From: Kumtagia ephedrae | GTDB taxonomy: Bacteria; Pseudomonadota; Alphaproteobacteria; Rhizobiales; Rhizobiaceae | Length of the DNA stretch: 64,000 nucleotides | Direction: 5' to 3' | Assembly (NCBI RefSeq): GCF_003012745.1 | Contig: NZ_PXYK01000016.1 | Span: forward strand, 62,001 to 126,000 | In this document: positions 1-10,632 of the stretch, one piece after another | How positions within the stretch are numbered: position 1 is the first letter of the stretch | Layout: every line of letters starts with the position of its first letter | Translations under genes and position numbers: made by a program | Notes under the pieces: model-generated | Database searches by the model: none | The model's input: the letters and a program-made list of their open reading frames with translations, nothing else | What the model was told of the DNA's origin: nothing

Positions 1-615
1 GGCGACACGCCGCAGGAGGGATTCGTGCGCGGCAACACCTTCCTGCACCCGAAGCTCGGCATCTCCTTCTCGGTGCCCTCCAATTTCGCCATCGACAATT
101 CGGCGGCCGCGGTCACCGCCACCGGCCCGGGCGACATGGCTATCCGCTTCGACGGCGTCACGCTCGATGCCAAGGTCACGCTGCCGGACTACATCCGCAG
201 CGGCTGGGTAACCGGCCTCGATCCGACGAGCGTGCGCTCCGAGACGATCAACGGCAACGAGGCGGCGATCGCCAGCGCGCGTGCCGAAGGCTGGCAGTTC
301 GACATCACGGTGATCCGCGTCGGCGGCCAGGTCTACCGCCTGCTCACGGCGGCGCCGCTCGCCAACACCAGCATGAACGTGATCGCCCGCCAGGTCGGCG
401 GCAGCTTCAAGGCGCTCAGCGACAGCGAAAAGGCGGCGCTGAAGCCGCTGCGCATCCGCGTGATCACGGTGAAGCCTGGCGACACGGTCGGCAGCCTGTC
501 GGCGAAGATGGCCGGCGTCGACCGCAAGCTCGACCTGTTCCGGCTGCTCAACGCGCTGTCGCCCGTCGCTTCGGTCTCGGCCGGCGACAAGGTGAAGATC
601 ATTTCCGATCAGTAG
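1..615 (+). CDS. M48-type metalloprotease, C-terminal part (5' truncated)
   Basis: The reading frame is open from the first base of the window, so this is the 3' end of a longer gene; the GTG at 25 is internal. The visible 204 residues match the C-terminal accessory region of rhizobial periplasmic M48 (Ste24p-like) proteases, which follows the TPR-containing catalytic domain. Residues from about 150 on (ITVKPGDTVGSLSAKMAG, ending GDKVKII) form a LysM-like module that may hold the protein at peptidoglycan. The HEXXH catalytic part lies outside the window, so the family call rests on the tail alone and is inference. Confidence 0.65.
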   Translation, partial: GDTPQEGFVRGNTFLHPKLGISFSVPSNFAIDNSAAAVTATGPGDMAIRFDGVTLDAKVTLPDYIRSGWVTGLDPTSVRSETINGNEAAIASARAEGWQFDITVIRVGGQVYRLLTAAPLANTSMNVIARQVGGSFKALSDSEKAALKPLRIRVITVKPGDTVGSLSAKMAGVDRKLDLFRLLNALSPVASVSAGDKVKIISDQ

Positions 616-685
616 CCCGCGGCCGCGTCGTCGAGTTTTCACGCGGCCGCGAAGTCTATTGCCCGGAAGCGGTGCTGGTCGAGCA

Positions 686-1162
686 CTATCTGGAAGCCAG
701 CTCGAACCCGGCCACGCCGAGGGCGACGTTCAGTCCGGTCTGGCCCTGCACGCTGACGGGCTGCAGCACGAAGTCGCGTGCCGACTGGCGCACAAGCACA
801 TTGGTGCCGACGCCCAGCGCCGCCGTCACTTCCGCGCCGACGCCGCCATAGCGGCCGGCGAGAGCGCCCGGGCCGTAGGCGTCGAAGCTGGTCGCCAGCA
901 CGGCCCATTTCATCACGCTCCCGCCGGTGAAGCCGAGATCGACGCCGTAGCGGCTGATGACGCCGGAGTAGGTTTCCGGAGGCAGGTTCGGCAGGGCAGG
1001 GTTGTAGGTGCAGGCGACCTGCTTGGTCGAGCCGAAGACGAAGCCGTCGCCGCCGGCGACGTTGCAAACCAGCATGCCGATCTCGACGTTGCCGGCCTGC
1101 GCGAAGGAGGCGCTGCCTGCCAGCGCGATTGCGGCGGTCGCCGCAAGAACAATTCTCTTCAT
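686..1162 (-). CDS. DUF992 secreted protein
   Basis: Protein of 158 residues. It starts with a clear signal peptide (MKRIVLAATAAIALAGSASFAQA) followed by a Gly/Val-rich mature domain with the pattern of DUF992: LVCNVAGG, then a second Cys in QVACTYNP, and near the end LQPVSVQGQTGLNVALGV. Two cysteines could form a disulfide. The start at 1162 is preceded by a good ribosome binding site (GAGGAG); an upstream in-frame ATG at 1207 would hide the signal peptide. DUF992 proteins are common, abundant exported proteins of rhizobia with no assigned function. Confidence 0.85.
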   Translation of the reverse strand: MKRIVLAATAAIALAGSASFAQAGNVEIGMLVCNVAGGDGFVFGSTKQVACTYNPALPNLPPETYSGVISRYGVDLGFTGGSVMKWAVLATSFDAYGPGALAGRYGGVGAEVTAALGVGTNVLVRQSARDFVLQPVSVQGQTGLNVALGVAGFELASR

Positions 1163-1320
1163 CGGTCGAAACTCCTCAACAAAGGCCGCCCATCCCTCAA
1201 CCGGCAACCCCGGCGGGCGGTTCCATCCGGAGCGGAGCCACGGGGTAGCTCACGGCGTTTTGAATTGGCCGATACCCGGGCCGTAAAGCCCGCGATCCCT
1301 AGGTGCCGAATGCTATTCGC

Positions 1321-1482
1321 CTACCGGCGGCGGTAACCGGTCCACATCCAGCCCAGCGCGGCGCCGAGGGCTATTCCGATCGTTGTGCCGATGGGCGTGC
1401 TGTCCATCGCCGAGCCGACGACGGCTCCGGCCCCGGTGCCCAGCGCGATGCCGAGAGCCATTCCGAAATATCGATCGATCAT
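1321..1482 (-). CDS. small glycine-zipper membrane protein
   Basis: A 53-residue protein with two Gly/Ala-rich hydrophobic stretches (MALGIALGTGAGAVVGSA and GTTIGIALGAALGWMW) typical of glycine-zipper inner-membrane or cell-envelope peptides, ending in a basic tail GYRRR. The start at 1482 was chosen because a longer in-frame start at 1548 would fall inside the terminator of the upstream rpmE gene. No strong ribosome binding site is visible. Function unknown; it could be transcribed by read-through from rpmE. Confidence 0.5.
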   Translation of the reverse strand: MIDRYFGMALGIALGTGAGAVVGSAMDSTPIGTTIGIALGAALGWMWTGYRRR

Positions 1483-1545
1483 GGCCGTAATGATAGACCG
1501 CCCCTGAGGCGGGAATGCGATATCGCTTCCGCGAGCGGCACAAAA

Positions 1546-1570
1546 CAAAAACCCCGCCGAAGCGGGGTTC
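1546..1570 (-). terminator. rho-independent terminator of rpmE
   Basis: On the minus strand, directly after the rpmE stop, AACCCCGC pairs with GCGGGGTT around a 4-base TTCG-like loop and is followed by a T-rich run. This is a standard intrinsic terminator. Confidence 0.85.
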
Positions 1571-1593
1571 CGGTAGCAACGAAAAGTTTCGGC

Positions 1594-1815
1594 TCAGATG
1601 CCGAGGCCTTCGTAGCGCTTCTTGAACTTGGAGAGGCGGCCGCCGCGGTCGAGCAGGGTCTGCTGGCCGCCGGTCCAGGCCGGATGGGTGGTCGGGTCGA
1701 TGTCGAGATTCATCGTGTCCCCTTCCTTGCCCCAGGTCGAACGGGTCGTGTATTCCGTGCCGTCGGTCATGACGATCTTGATCGTGTGGTAGTCGGGGTG
1801 GATCTTCTCTTTCAT
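1594..1815 (-). CDS. rpmE: 50S ribosomal protein L31
   Basis: A 73-residue protein beginning [19 protein letters not shown] and ending [13 protein letters not shown], the L31 pattern. It binds at the central protuberance of the large subunit. It has no cysteine at all, so it is the zinc-independent (C-minus) form rather than the CXXC zinc-ribbon form. The start at 1815 has AGGA upstream; in-frame extension to 1956 is not L31-like and crosses the divergent gene promoter. It is followed by an intrinsic terminator and diverges from an ABC exporter, an arrangement common in rhizobia. Confidence 0.97.
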   Translation of the reverse strand: MKEKIHPDYHTIKIVMTDGTEYTTRSTWGKEGDTMNLDIDPTTHPAWTGGQQTLLDRGGRLSKFKKRYEGLGI

Positions 1816-1982
1816 CGGTCTGGTCCTGGCTGTCGCGGGGCGCTTGCCTGCCTGCGGCGATGCGCGCACTGTCAAAACGAATGAAGCCGCAGCTATTGGA
1901 CGGCCGCGGCTACAAAAACGGTCGGCGGGCCTATACACCAGCCCGGTTTGAAGCACAAGCCGCCCGACCCGGAAGGACGACG

Positions 1983-3767
1983 ATGGAGGAAACGAAACGG
2001 CGGTCGCTGAAGCCCCTGCGCCGCCTCATGCCCTATGTGGTCCGCTATCGCGGGCTGGCGATCGGCGCGGCCGTTTCCCTCGTCGTCGCGGCCGTCACCA
2101 CGCTGACCCTGCCGCTCGCCGTGCGGCGCATGATCGACCATGGCTTCTCCTCGCCGGATTCGACCTTCATCTCGAACTACTTCGGAATGCTGGTGGTGAT
2201 CGCCGCGGTGCTGGCGGCGGCTTCGGCTGCGCGCTACTACTTCGTCATCACGCTCGGCGAGCGCGTCGTCGCCGATCTGCGCCGAGACGTCTTCTCCCAC
2301 GTCACGAGCCTGTCGGCCGGCTTCTTCGACACGGTGCAGTCGGGCGAGATCGTGTCGCGGCTGACCGCCGACACCACGCAGATCAAGGCGGCCGTCGGCG
2401 CCAGCGCCTCGCTGGCGCTGCGCAACGCCATCCTCGGCATCGGCGCGGTGGCCATGATGGTCGTCACCAGCCCGAAGCTCTCCGGCCTCGTCATCGTCGC
2501 CATTCCGGTGATCGTGCTGCCGCTGGTGGCCTTCGGCCGTTCGGTGCGGCGCCGTTCGCGCGCCGCGCAGGACATGCTGGCCGAGGCCTCGGCCTATGCC
2601 AGCGAGCAGATCGGCGCGGTGCGCACGCTGCAGGCCTATACCAACGAGCGGCTGGTGACCGGGCGCTTCGCGGGCGCCGTCGAAACCGCCTTCGCGGCGG
2701 CTCGATCGTCCGTTCTGGCGCGCGCTCTCCTCACCTTTTTCGCCATTTTCACCATCTTCGCCTCGGTGGTGGCCGTGCTGTGGTTCGGCTCGCGCGACGT
2801 GCTGGCGGGCGCCATGTCGCCGGGCACGCTCGGCCAGTTCCTGCTGTTCTCGGTCTTCGCCGCCGGCGCGCTCGGCGCGCTGTCGGAGACCTGGGGCGAG
2901 CTCAGCCAGGCCGGCGGCGCGGCCGAGCGGCTGATGGAACTGCTTGCGGAAGAGCCGGCGATCGCGAAACCGGCAAATGCCGTGGCGTTGCCGGCAAGGC
3001 CGCTCGGCTCGGTAGCCTTCCGCGGCGTCTCCTTCACCTATCCGTCGCGCCCCGACCTGCCGACGCTGCACGACCTCACCTTCACCATCAAGCCGGGAGA
3101 GAAGGTCGCTCTGGTGGGCCCGTCCGGGGCCGGCAAGAGCACGATCTTCTCGCTGATCCTGCGCTTCTACGACCCGCAGGCGGGTTCGGTGCTGGTCGAC
3201 GGGGTCGACGTGGCGGCAGCCGATCCTGCCGAGCTGCGCGGCCGCCTCGCCATCGTCCCGCAGGACGTCACCATCTTCGCGGCCTCGGCAGGCGACAATA
3301 TCGGCTTCGGCCGGCCGGGCGCGAGTGCCGCCGAGGTAGAGGCCGCGGCGCGCGATGCCTTCGCCGACGACTTCATCCGAAAGCTGCCCGACGGTTATGC
3401 CACCCAGGTCGGCGAGCGCGGCGTGACGCTGTCGGGCGGCCAGCGCCAGCGCATCGCGATCGCCCGGGCGATATTGCGCGATGCGCCGATCCTGCTGCTC
3501 GACGAAGCGACGTCGGCGCTCGACGCCGAAAGCGAGAGCGCCGTGCAGGAAGCGCTGGAGCGGCTGATGCAGGGGCGCACCAGCATCGTGATTGCCCACC
3601 GCCTCGCCACCGTGCTCAAGGCCGACCGCATCCTGGTGATGGACGAGGGCCGCATCGTCGAGGAAGGCACCCATGCCAGCCTCGTCGCCAGGGGCGGGCT
3701 CTATGCGCGGCTGGCCGAGCTGCAGTTCGCCGACGGCAAGGCCGGGTTCGCCAGGGCGGCGGAGTAG
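1983..3767 (+). CDS. ABC exporter, fused permease and ATPase (MsbA/LmrA-like)
   Basis: A 594-residue half-transporter. Residues about 20-310 form the six-helix transmembrane domain; residues about 345-590 form the ATPase with Walker A GPSGAGKS near 379, Q-loop PQD, signature LSGGQ at 483, Walker B ILLLDEAT near 503 and H-loop IVIAHR. It should act as a homodimer in the inner membrane exporting a lipid or hydrophobic compound; the substrate is unknown. The start at 1983 has GGAAGGA 7 bases upstream; the upstream in-frame ATG at 1860 lies in the rpmE promoter region. Convergent with the vapC-like gene, only 2 bases apart. Confidence 0.93.
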   Translation: MEETKRRSLKPLRRLMPYVVRYRGLAIGAAVSLVVAAVTTLTLPLAVRRMIDHGFSSPDSTFISNYFGMLVVIAAVLAAASAARYYFVITLGERVVADLRRDVFSHVTSLSAGFFDTVQSGEIVSRLTADTTQIKAAVGASASLALRNAILGIGAVAMMVVTSPKLSGLVIVAIPVIVLPLVAFGRSVRRRSRAAQDMLAEASAYASEQIGAVRTLQAYTNERLVTGRFAGAVETAFAAARSSVLARALLTFFAIFTIFASVVAVLWFGSRDVLAGAMSPGTLGQFLLFSVFAAGALGALSETWGELSQAGGAAERLMELLAEEPAIAKPANAVALPARPLGSVAFRGVSFTYPSRPDLPTLHDLTFTIKPGEKVALVGPSGAGKSTIFSLILRFYDPQAGSVLVDGVDVAAADPAELRGRLAIVPQDVTIFAASAGDNIGFGRPGASAAEVEAAARDAFADDFIRKLPDGYATQVGERGVTLSGGQRQRIAIARAILRDAPILLLDEATSALDAESESAVQEALERLMQGRTSIVIAHRLATVLKADRILVMDEGRIVEEGTHASLVARGGLYARLAELQFADGKAGFARAAE

Positions 3768-3769
3768 GC

Positions 3770-4201
3770 TCAGGCGGGCCGCCAGTCGGCCAGCAGCGTC
3801 GCGTGGCCAAACCGCGCCGTCTTCGCGACATGGCGGGCGTCGGCCGTGACGAAAATCCCGCCCCGCTCGATCGCCATGGCGTGATAGAGGCTGTCGAACA
3901 GCGTGGGATAGCCGCCGCCGGGAGACTGTGTTCGCGCGATGGCTTCCGCCAGCGTCAGGTCGGCTTGGTTCGGTTCTTCGAGGACGAGACCCAAGGCGCG
4001 AAATTCCTCGAAAAGGCTGCCGACCGTGGTCAAGGGCACTCCGACGTGGAGCGAGGCGGACAACGTCTCGTAGAGGACGAGCGACGGAGTCAGATAGCCA
4101 TCGCCCTTTGCCAGCATGTGATCGACAAAGGACCGAGCGTGATCACTGTCGTCCTCATCCTTCAGCAATTTGACGAAAATGGAGGCGTCGATAACGATCA
4201 C
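3770..4201 (-). CDS. PIN-domain ribonuclease toxin (VapC family)
   Basis: A 143-residue PIN domain. Acidic metal-binding residues are seen in VIDASIFVKLL (Asp5), in the LYETLSASLHV segment (Glu), and late in TLFDSLYHAMAIERGGIFVTADARH (Asp), the usual four-acid VapC centre. VapC toxins cleave RNA, usually initiator tRNA or rRNA. It starts with GTG and overlaps the stop of the upstream antitoxin by 4 bases (GTGA), so the two are translationally coupled with the antitoxin first. Confidence 0.88.
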   Translation of the reverse strand: MIVIDASIFVKLLKDEDDSDHARSFVDHMLAKGDGYLTPSLVLYETLSASLHVGVPLTTVGSLFEEFRALGLVLEEPNQADLTLAEAIARTQSPGGGYPTLFDSLYHAMAIERGGIFVTADARHVAKTARFGHATLLADWRPA

Positions 4202-4476
4202 TCGTGCCTGCCTTCGAGAACGTCAATCGGCCGGCCGTCCCACTCCATTCGCTTTCTGCGTAGGAATTCGCTTCCGGACTCCTCAGCCGTTGCGGGTCGA
4301 CGTATCTCATCCAGGGTCTTCTGCAGGTTCCGGATCGCGACATCGCGCAACGCCTGATCGATCGCTTTCTCTACGAACCGCGACCGTTCATTCTTCGGCA
4401 CGACTGCTTCCAGCTTGCTCTTCACATCTGCAGCGATCGAAAAGGTCGCGCGCTCCTTTGGGCCGGATGCATTCAT
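4198..4476 (-). CDS. ribbon-helix-helix antitoxin (VapB-like)
   Basis: A 92-residue protein starting MNASGPKERATFSI, whose residues 8-45 (KERATFSIAADVKSKLEAV, then ERSRFVEKAIDQAL) read as an RHH/CopG DNA-binding fold; the acidic, Arg-rich C-terminal half would cap the toxin. The start at 4476 has AGGAGG upstream; the longer frame from 4536 is not preceded by a site. Upstream (4498-4514) GTAT and ATAC arms flank a short AT-rich spacer, a possible autoregulatory operator. Operon with the PIN toxin. Confidence 0.85.
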   Translation of the reverse strand: MNASGPKERATFSIAADVKSKLEAVVPKNERSRFVEKAIDQALRDVAIRNLQKTLDEIRRPATAEESGSEFLRRKRMEWDGRPIDVLEGRHE

Positions 4477-4560
4477 GGCTGCGCCTCCTGGAAAGCGTAT
4501 CTTATCCTCATACTCTTTCGTACGCAAATTTCGCACGCACGCCCACTGCCCCGCTCGCGC

Positions 4561-5709
4561 TCACCCCAGCAGGTTGCGGGCGATGCGCATGAAGATGCGC
4601 GCGCCGATGGCGATCAGGTCGTCGGGGAAATCGTAGTCCGGATTGTGCAGCGCCGGCCGGTCGACGCCGGCGCCGAGGAAGAACATCGCCGATTTCGAGG
4701 AGTGGCCGAACACGCCGAAATCCTCGGAGGCGCGCAGCGGCAGCTGCTCCTCGTCGTGGGGAATGCCCTCCGCATCGAGCGCGGCGCGCAGGTGCTCCAC
4801 CGCCTCCGGCGCATTCAGGCTGGCCACGAAGATCTCGTGATAGTCGACCGTGTGGCGCAGGCCGTCTTTCCCGGCGGCTTCATGCACCAGCGCTTCCGCC
4901 GCCGCGCAGAGGTCGGCCATGCGCTCGTCGAGGCGGGTGCGCAGCGTGGCGCGGATCTCCGCGCGGCCCGGCGCGATGCCGAAGACCGGCTCGCCCATGG
5001 ACGCATGGGTGACAGTGACCATGGCGAAGTCGTCGTCGTGAAAACTGCCGCCGCCGAGCTTCGCCAGCGCCGGCATCAGCCGGCTGACGGCGAGCATCGG
5101 CGAGGTTCCTGTCTCCGGCATGGAGGAATGGGCGGTCTTGCCGTCGAGCACGATGCGGATGCCGCGCGAGGCGCAGTTGACGACGCCGGGCTTCAGCCGG
5201 ACATGCCCGAGCGGCGTGCCGGGCACGTTGTGCAGCGAGAAGGCGAAATCCGGACGGATTTTGTCGTAGCGCGGATCGGCCACCACGCCGGCGGCGCCGT
5301 TGCCGGTTTCCTCCGCCGGCTGGAACATCAGCACGACGCGGCCGCGGGCCGGCGGGCGTCGGCCGAACTGACGGGCGAGGGCGGCGAGGATGGTGGTGTG
5401 GCCGTCATGGCCGCACATATGCGACTTGCCGGGCACGGTGGAGCGATGCGGGATGTCCGGCAACTCCTCGATGGGCAGTGCATCGAGCTCGCTGCGGAAC
5501 AACACGGTCGGCCCTGGGCCGGCGCCCTCGTAGACGATCGCCACGCCGTGGCCGCCGAGGCCCGTGAGCACGGCGCTCGGGCCGGTGCCGGCGAGGAAGT
5601 CGACGACGCGCCGCGCGGTCGCCTCCTCTTCGTTGGAGATTTCCGGAAACCGGTGCAGCTCGCGCCGGAACGCGACGAGATCGGCGATGTCCTGATTGGT
5701 CAGTTCCAT
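4561..5709 (-). CDS. M20 family amidohydrolase
   Basis: A 382-residue zinc amidohydrolase/carboxypeptidase of the M20D type that includes hippurate and N-acyl-amino-acid hydrolases. Visible motifs are LHRFPEISNEE near the N-terminus, the metal-binding CGHDGHTTIL, the catalytic PAEETGNGA segment and a C-terminal His in the LHNPDYDF motif. A dimerisation lid lies in the middle. The start at 5709 has GGAAG upstream. It lies 13 bases after the FAD-dehydrogenase gene and is probably the last gene of a three-gene minus-strand operon. The exact amide substrate cannot be told. Confidence 0.9.
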   Translation of the reverse strand: MELTNQDIADLVAFRRELHRFPEISNEEEATARRVVDFLAGTGPSAVLTGLGGHGVAIVYEGAGPGPTVLFRSELDALPIEELPDIPHRSTVPGKSHMCGHDGHTTILAALARQFGRRPPARGRVVLMFQPAEETGNGAAGVVADPRYDKIRPDFAFSLHNVPGTPLGHVRLKPGVVNCASRGIRIVLDGKTAHSSMPETGTSPMLAVSRLMPALAKLGGGSFHDDDFAMVTVTHASMGEPVFGIAPGRAEIRATLRTRLDERMADLCAAAEALVHEAAGKDGLRHTVDYHEIFVASLNAPEAVEHLRAALDAEGIPHDEEQLPLRASEDFGVFGHSSKSAMFFLGAGVDRPALHNPDYDFPDDLIAIGARIFMRIARNLLG

Positions 5710-5722
5710 GATGTCTTCCGTC

Positions 5723-7381
5723 CTAAAGGTTCGACGCGCCATGTCGGCCGGCATTGCGCCCGGAAAAGATGCAGCCGCCGAGGAAGGTGCCTTCCAGCGC
5801 ATTGTAGCCGTGGTATCCGCCGCCGCCGAAGCCGGCGGCCTCGCCCGCCGCATAGAGGCCGGTGATCGGCTCGCCCACCGTGTCGAGCACCCGGCCATCG
5901 AGGTCCGTGTGGATGCCGCCGAGCGTCTTGCGGGTGAGGATGTTGAGCCGCACGGCAATCAGGGGGCCGCTGGCCGGATCGAGAATTTTGTGCGGCTTGG
6001 CGGTGCGGATCAGCCGGTCGCCCAGATAGTTTCGAGCGCCGCGGATGGCGATCACCTGCGCGTCCTTGCAGAATGGGTTGTCCAGCTCGCGGTCGCGCGC
6101 CTCGATCTGCGCCTTCAGCCGGTCATGGTCGATCGGCGGCGCCGCGGCCAGCCGGTTCATGCCGGCGACCAGCTCGGGCAGGGTGGTCGCCACGACGAAA
6201 TCCTCGCCATTGCGCTTGAAGGCTTCCACCGGCGGCGGTGCGCCCGCGCCGCGGCGGCTCTTCAGCACCTTCAGCCAGCTGCCGGAGGTGAGGTCGGGGT
6301 TCTGCTCCGAGCCCGACAGCGCGAATTCCTTCTCGATGATCTTCTGCGTCAGCACGAACCACGAATGGTCGTAGCCGGTGGCCAGGATGTGCTTCAGCGT
6401 CGCCAGCGTGTCCAAGCCCGGCAGGCAGGGCGCCGGCAGCCGTTCGCCGCGCGCGTCGAACCAAAGCGACGACGGCCCGGGCAGGATGCGGATGCCGTGG
6501 TTCGGCCAGATCGGGTCCCAGTTGCGCAGGCCCTCGGTGTAGTGCCACATGCGGTCGCCGTTGATGACGGCCGCCCCCGCCTGTTGTGCGACGCCGATCA
6601 TGCGGCCATCGACATGCGGCGGCACGCCGGCCACCATGAAGCGCGGCGGCTCGCCCAGCCGGCCGCGCGGCCAGCTTTTCCGCACCAACTCGAGATCGCC
6701 GCCGATGCCGCCGGAGCAGACGAGAACCGCGCCGGCCTGCAGCTCGAAGTCGCCGACGACATTGCGGCTCGAGGGCTGGCCGCGCAGCACGTCGGAGGGC
6801 TCCAGCACCTCGCCGGCGACGCCGACGACCGCGCCTCCGGACTTGACCAGCCGGCTGACGCGGTGGCGGAACTTCAGCGCGATGCGGCCCTGGCCGGCAT
6901 GCTCCTGCACGCGGCGGATGAACGGCGCCAGCACGCCCGGCCCGGTGCCCCAGGTGACGTGGAAGCGCGGCACCGAATTGCCGTGGCCGTGCGCATGGCC
7001 GCCGCCGCGCTCGGCCCAGCCGACCACCGGGAACCAGCGCATGCCCTGTGCGTGCAGCCAGGGCCGCATCCCGCCCGCGGCGAAGTCGACAAAAGCCTCC
7101 GCCACCTTGCGCGGCCAGAAATCCTCGGGTCGATCGAACTGCGCAGAGCCCATCCAGTCCTGCAGGGCGAGATCGCGGCTGTCGCGGATGCGCATGCGCC
7201 GCTGCTCCGGGCTGTCGACGAAGAACAGGCCGCCGAGCGACCAGAAGGCCTGGCCGCCGAGCGAATTCCCGCCTTCCTGCTCGACGACGACGACGCGCCG
7301 GCCGGCATCCGCCAGCTCCGCCGCCGCGACCAGGCCGGCCAGCCCGCCGCCCACGATGATGGCATCGGCCGTCTCGGCCAT
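5723..7381 (-). CDS. FAD-dependent dehydrogenase (3-ketosteroid dehydrogenase / fumarate reductase fold)
   Basis: A 552-residue flavoprotein starting MAETADAIIVGGGLAGLVAAAELADAG, a classic Rossmann FAD-binding fingerprint. A late GLYAAGEAAGFGGGGYHGYNALEG segment is the second FAD-contacting motif of the FAD_binding_2 family, which includes FAD-binding dehydrogenases, 3-oxosteroid 1-dehydrogenases and flavocytochrome fumarate reductases. The start at 7381 has GGGAGGA 6 bases upstream. It follows the PanE-like gene by 32 bases. The substrate is not predictable; the annotation FAD-binding dehydrogenase is the safe level. Confidence 0.85.
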   Translation of the reverse strand: MAETADAIIVGGGLAGLVAAAELADAGRRVVVVEQEGGNSLGGQAFWSLGGLFFVDSPEQRRMRIRDSRDLALQDWMGSAQFDRPEDFWPRKVAEAFVDFAAGGMRPWLHAQGMRWFPVVGWAERGGGHAHGHGNSVPRFHVTWGTGPGVLAPFIRRVQEHAGQGRIALKFRHRVSRLVKSGGAVVGVAGEVLEPSDVLRGQPSSRNVVGDFELQAGAVLVCSGGIGGDLELVRKSWPRGRLGEPPRFMVAGVPPHVDGRMIGVAQQAGAAVINGDRMWHYTEGLRNWDPIWPNHGIRILPGPSSLWFDARGERLPAPCLPGLDTLATLKHILATGYDHSWFVLTQKIIEKEFALSGSEQNPDLTSGSWLKVLKSRRGAGAPPPVEAFKRNGEDFVVATTLPELVAGMNRLAAAPPIDHDRLKAQIEARDRELDNPFCKDAQVIAIRGARNYLGDRLIRTAKPHKILDPASGPLIAVRLNILTRKTLGGIHTDLDGRVLDTVGEPITGLYAAGEAAGFGGGGYHGYNALEGTFLGGCIFSGRNAGRHGASNL

Positions 7382-7413
7382 TGGTGTCCTCCCGTTCCGG
7401 CGCAGCCTACCGG

Positions 7414-8433
7414 CTATCGGGCGGAACGCAATTCCTTCAGCAGCTCCGGTCCGCTCCAGTGCCGGCGCTGGCCGCTCTCGGCCTCGTGTACCAGCTCCAC
7501 CAGCCGGCGATTGACCGGTGCGTGCATGCCGTGCCGGTCGGCCAGGCGGATGACCTCGCCGTTCAGCCAGTCGACATCCGTCCTGCGGCCGGCGTCCAGC
7601 GCGTCGATCATCGAGGAGCGGGCGGCCGGATCGACCTCCAGCACGCTGCCGGCGAGCCGCAGGAACAGCCAGTCGGGCAGGCCGAGAAGCCAGGGCACGA
7701 GGCCCGGCGGCAGCGCGGTCAGTCTTGCCGGGCGGATGCCGTCGGCCTTCATCGCCGCCAGCGCCTCGCGCTGCGCCATGGCAAGACACCGCCGGTAGGC
7801 GCGCTGCGACAGCTCTTCGCGCAACGTCAGACCGGACAGGCCGCTGACGGCGTTGTTGAGGTTGAGCAGCAGCTTGCCCCATTGCACCGGCCGGAACGCG
7901 GCATGCCGGGCGAGCGGCAGTCCGGCCTTGGCGAAGGTCGGCAGGAAGGGTGTCAAGGCGGCATTGTCCTCGACGTCGAGCGCGCCCTGCGTCGCCTGCT
8001 TGAAGGTCGGACCCGGAAGCTGCACCACGTTGAAAGGCACCATGCCGGCGAGCACCGTCCGACCGGGGAGTGCCGCGCGCAGGATCTCCTCATTGCCGAT
8101 GCCGTTCTGGAAGCTGATCACGATCGCCTGCGGGGGTGCATGCTCTGCCAGCCCGGCAGCCGCGTCGCCCGTGTCGCCGGCCTTGACGGTGACCAGCACG
8201 AGGTCTGCCTCCGCAAGGGCCTCCGGATCGGTGCGATAGTCGACCACGCCCGGCTCCAGCCAAAAATCGGCGCCATGATGATCGGCTAGGCGCAACCCGC
8301 CGGCCGCGATCGCCGCGCCGAAGCGTTCGCGGCCGATGAAGCGCACTCTTGCGCCCGCCGCCGCCAGCCGGCCGCCGACATAGCAGCCGATGCTGCCGGC
8401 GCCGAAGATGCAGATCAGGGGCGGGGTCTGCAT
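7414..8433 (-). CDS. 2-dehydropantoate 2-reductase family protein
   Basis: A 339-residue ketopantoate reductase (ApbA/PanE) fold. The N-terminal CIFGAGSIGCYVGGRLAAAG is the NADPH-binding glycine motif; the middle holds VTVKAGDT and SFQNGIGNEE, and the C-terminal helical domain has the catalytic Lys in WGKLLLNLNNAVSGL. The reaction would be NADPH-dependent reduction of a 2-keto acid such as ketopantoate for pantothenate synthesis, although many rhizobia carry PanE paralogues used in catabolism. The start has GAGGAGG upstream. First gene of the run with the FAD enzyme and amidohydrolase. Confidence 0.85.
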   Translation of the reverse strand: MQTPPLICIFGAGSIGCYVGGRLAAAGARVRFIGRERFGAAIAAGGLRLADHHGADFWLEPGVVDYRTDPEALAEADLVLVTVKAGDTGDAAAGLAEHAPPQAIVISFQNGIGNEEILRAALPGRTVLAGMVPFNVVQLPGPTFKQATQGALDVEDNAALTPFLPTFAKAGLPLARHAAFRPVQWGKLLLNLNNAVSGLSGLTLREELSQRAYRRCLAMAQREALAAMKADGIRPARLTALPPGLVPWLLGLPDWLFLRLAGSVLEVDPAARSSMIDALDAGRRTDVDWLNGEVIRLADRHGMHAPVNRRLVELVHEAESGQRRHWSGPELLKELRSAR

Positions 8434-8472
8434 GCGCTGCCTCCTCTCGGCGCTACGCCGGCCGCCGATGCA

Positions 8473-9957
<1,485 letters not shown>

Positions 9958-10057
9958 GGACACTCCTCAATGCTGGAAGCGAGGGGACACGAACCGCGTC
10001 TTGTCCGCAAGCCCCGGCCGGAAGTCAGAGCCGTCTTTACCGGAACCGGCCGCAACG

Positions 10058-10095
10058 GCAAATCGGCCGCCGGCGGGTGCCGGCGGCCGATTTGC
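10058..10095. terminator. perfect 17-bp hairpin, probable terminator
   Basis: Arms 10058-10074 and 10079-10095 are exact reverse complements around a 4-base loop. The stem carries its own A/T-rich base (GCAAATCGG). There is no long T run on either side, so termination is likely but not certain. It lies between the His-rich secreted protein gene, which ends at 10120, and the start of the M32 carboxypeptidase gene, both on the minus strand. Confidence 0.5.
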
Positions 10096-10119
10096 GATCG
10101 GGTCCGCGTAGACGCGGGC

Positions 10120-10632
10120 TCAGCTCATGGCATCGTGATGGATCGCGCTGTCGAGCCGCGCGATCCGATCCTGCAGGACGATGTAGCGCGCCCTGGGCAG
10201 GGCGCCGTGGTGGTTGTCGGCCGTACGGATGGCATCCCTGCGGATGTCATGCGCGCGAGCCGCCAGATCGCGGTACTCGGCGCGCGTCAGCGTGCCGCGA
10301 TCGCGATCGACCCGTATCCGGGAGTTGGCCGTTCCGAGCTCGTTGACGACGCGCTCGAGCCGCGGTCGGTATTCCGGCGCCCTGACGACCTGCGTGGCCA
10401 CCATATGCGTGGCGGCGACGGGCGGCGAGACCGACGGTATCGGGGGCGGACCCATGGTCATGTGGTCGAAATAGCCGCTGTCGTCGGCCTGATCCGGCGG
10501 CTGGAATTCATGCGACCGGTGCGAGCCCAGGCCACGATCGTGGTCGTGATCGCGGTTGGCCGCGTAGGCACCGGCGAGCGAGGTTGAGACGAGGATTGCA
10601 GCAAGGGCTGCCTTTAGGGTGAAGGAACGCAT
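10120..10632 (-). CDS. secreted His/Asp-rich hypothetical protein
   Basis: A 170-residue exported protein. Residues 1-24 (MRSFTLKAALAAILVSTSLAGAYA) are a signal peptide. The mature start is rich in His and Asp (NRDHDHDRG, SHRSHEF), a Pro-rich linker follows, and the C-terminal 90 residues are a charged helical region (RLERVVNELG, TRAEYRDLAARAHDIRRDAIR). The His/Asp cluster could bind a metal but no known family is recognised. The start at 10632 has AGGAG upstream. Function unknown. Confidence 0.7.
   Translation of the reverse strand: MRSFTLKAALAAILVSTSLAGAYAANRDHDHDRGLGSHRSHEFQPPDQADDSGYFDHMTMGPPPIPSVSPPVAATHMVATQVVRAPEYRPRLERVVNELGTANSRIRVDRDRGTLTRAEYRDLAARAHDIRRDAIRTADNHHGALPRARYIVLQDRIARLDSAIHHDAMS

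Noticed and set aside
1893-3674. A 593-codon open frame on the minus strand.
   Set aside because: It is antisense to an intact ABC exporter; its Arg/Asp/His-rich composition is what high-GC coding DNA gives when read backward.
5696-7798. A 700-codon plus-strand frame.
   Set aside because: Antisense to the FAD-dehydrogenase and PanE-like genes; no ribosome binding site or domain; low-complexity composition.
10058-10095. Bidirectional factor-binding site.
   Set aside because: The perfect GC-rich hairpin at the end of a gene is more simply explained as a terminator, although the missing T run leaves some doubt.
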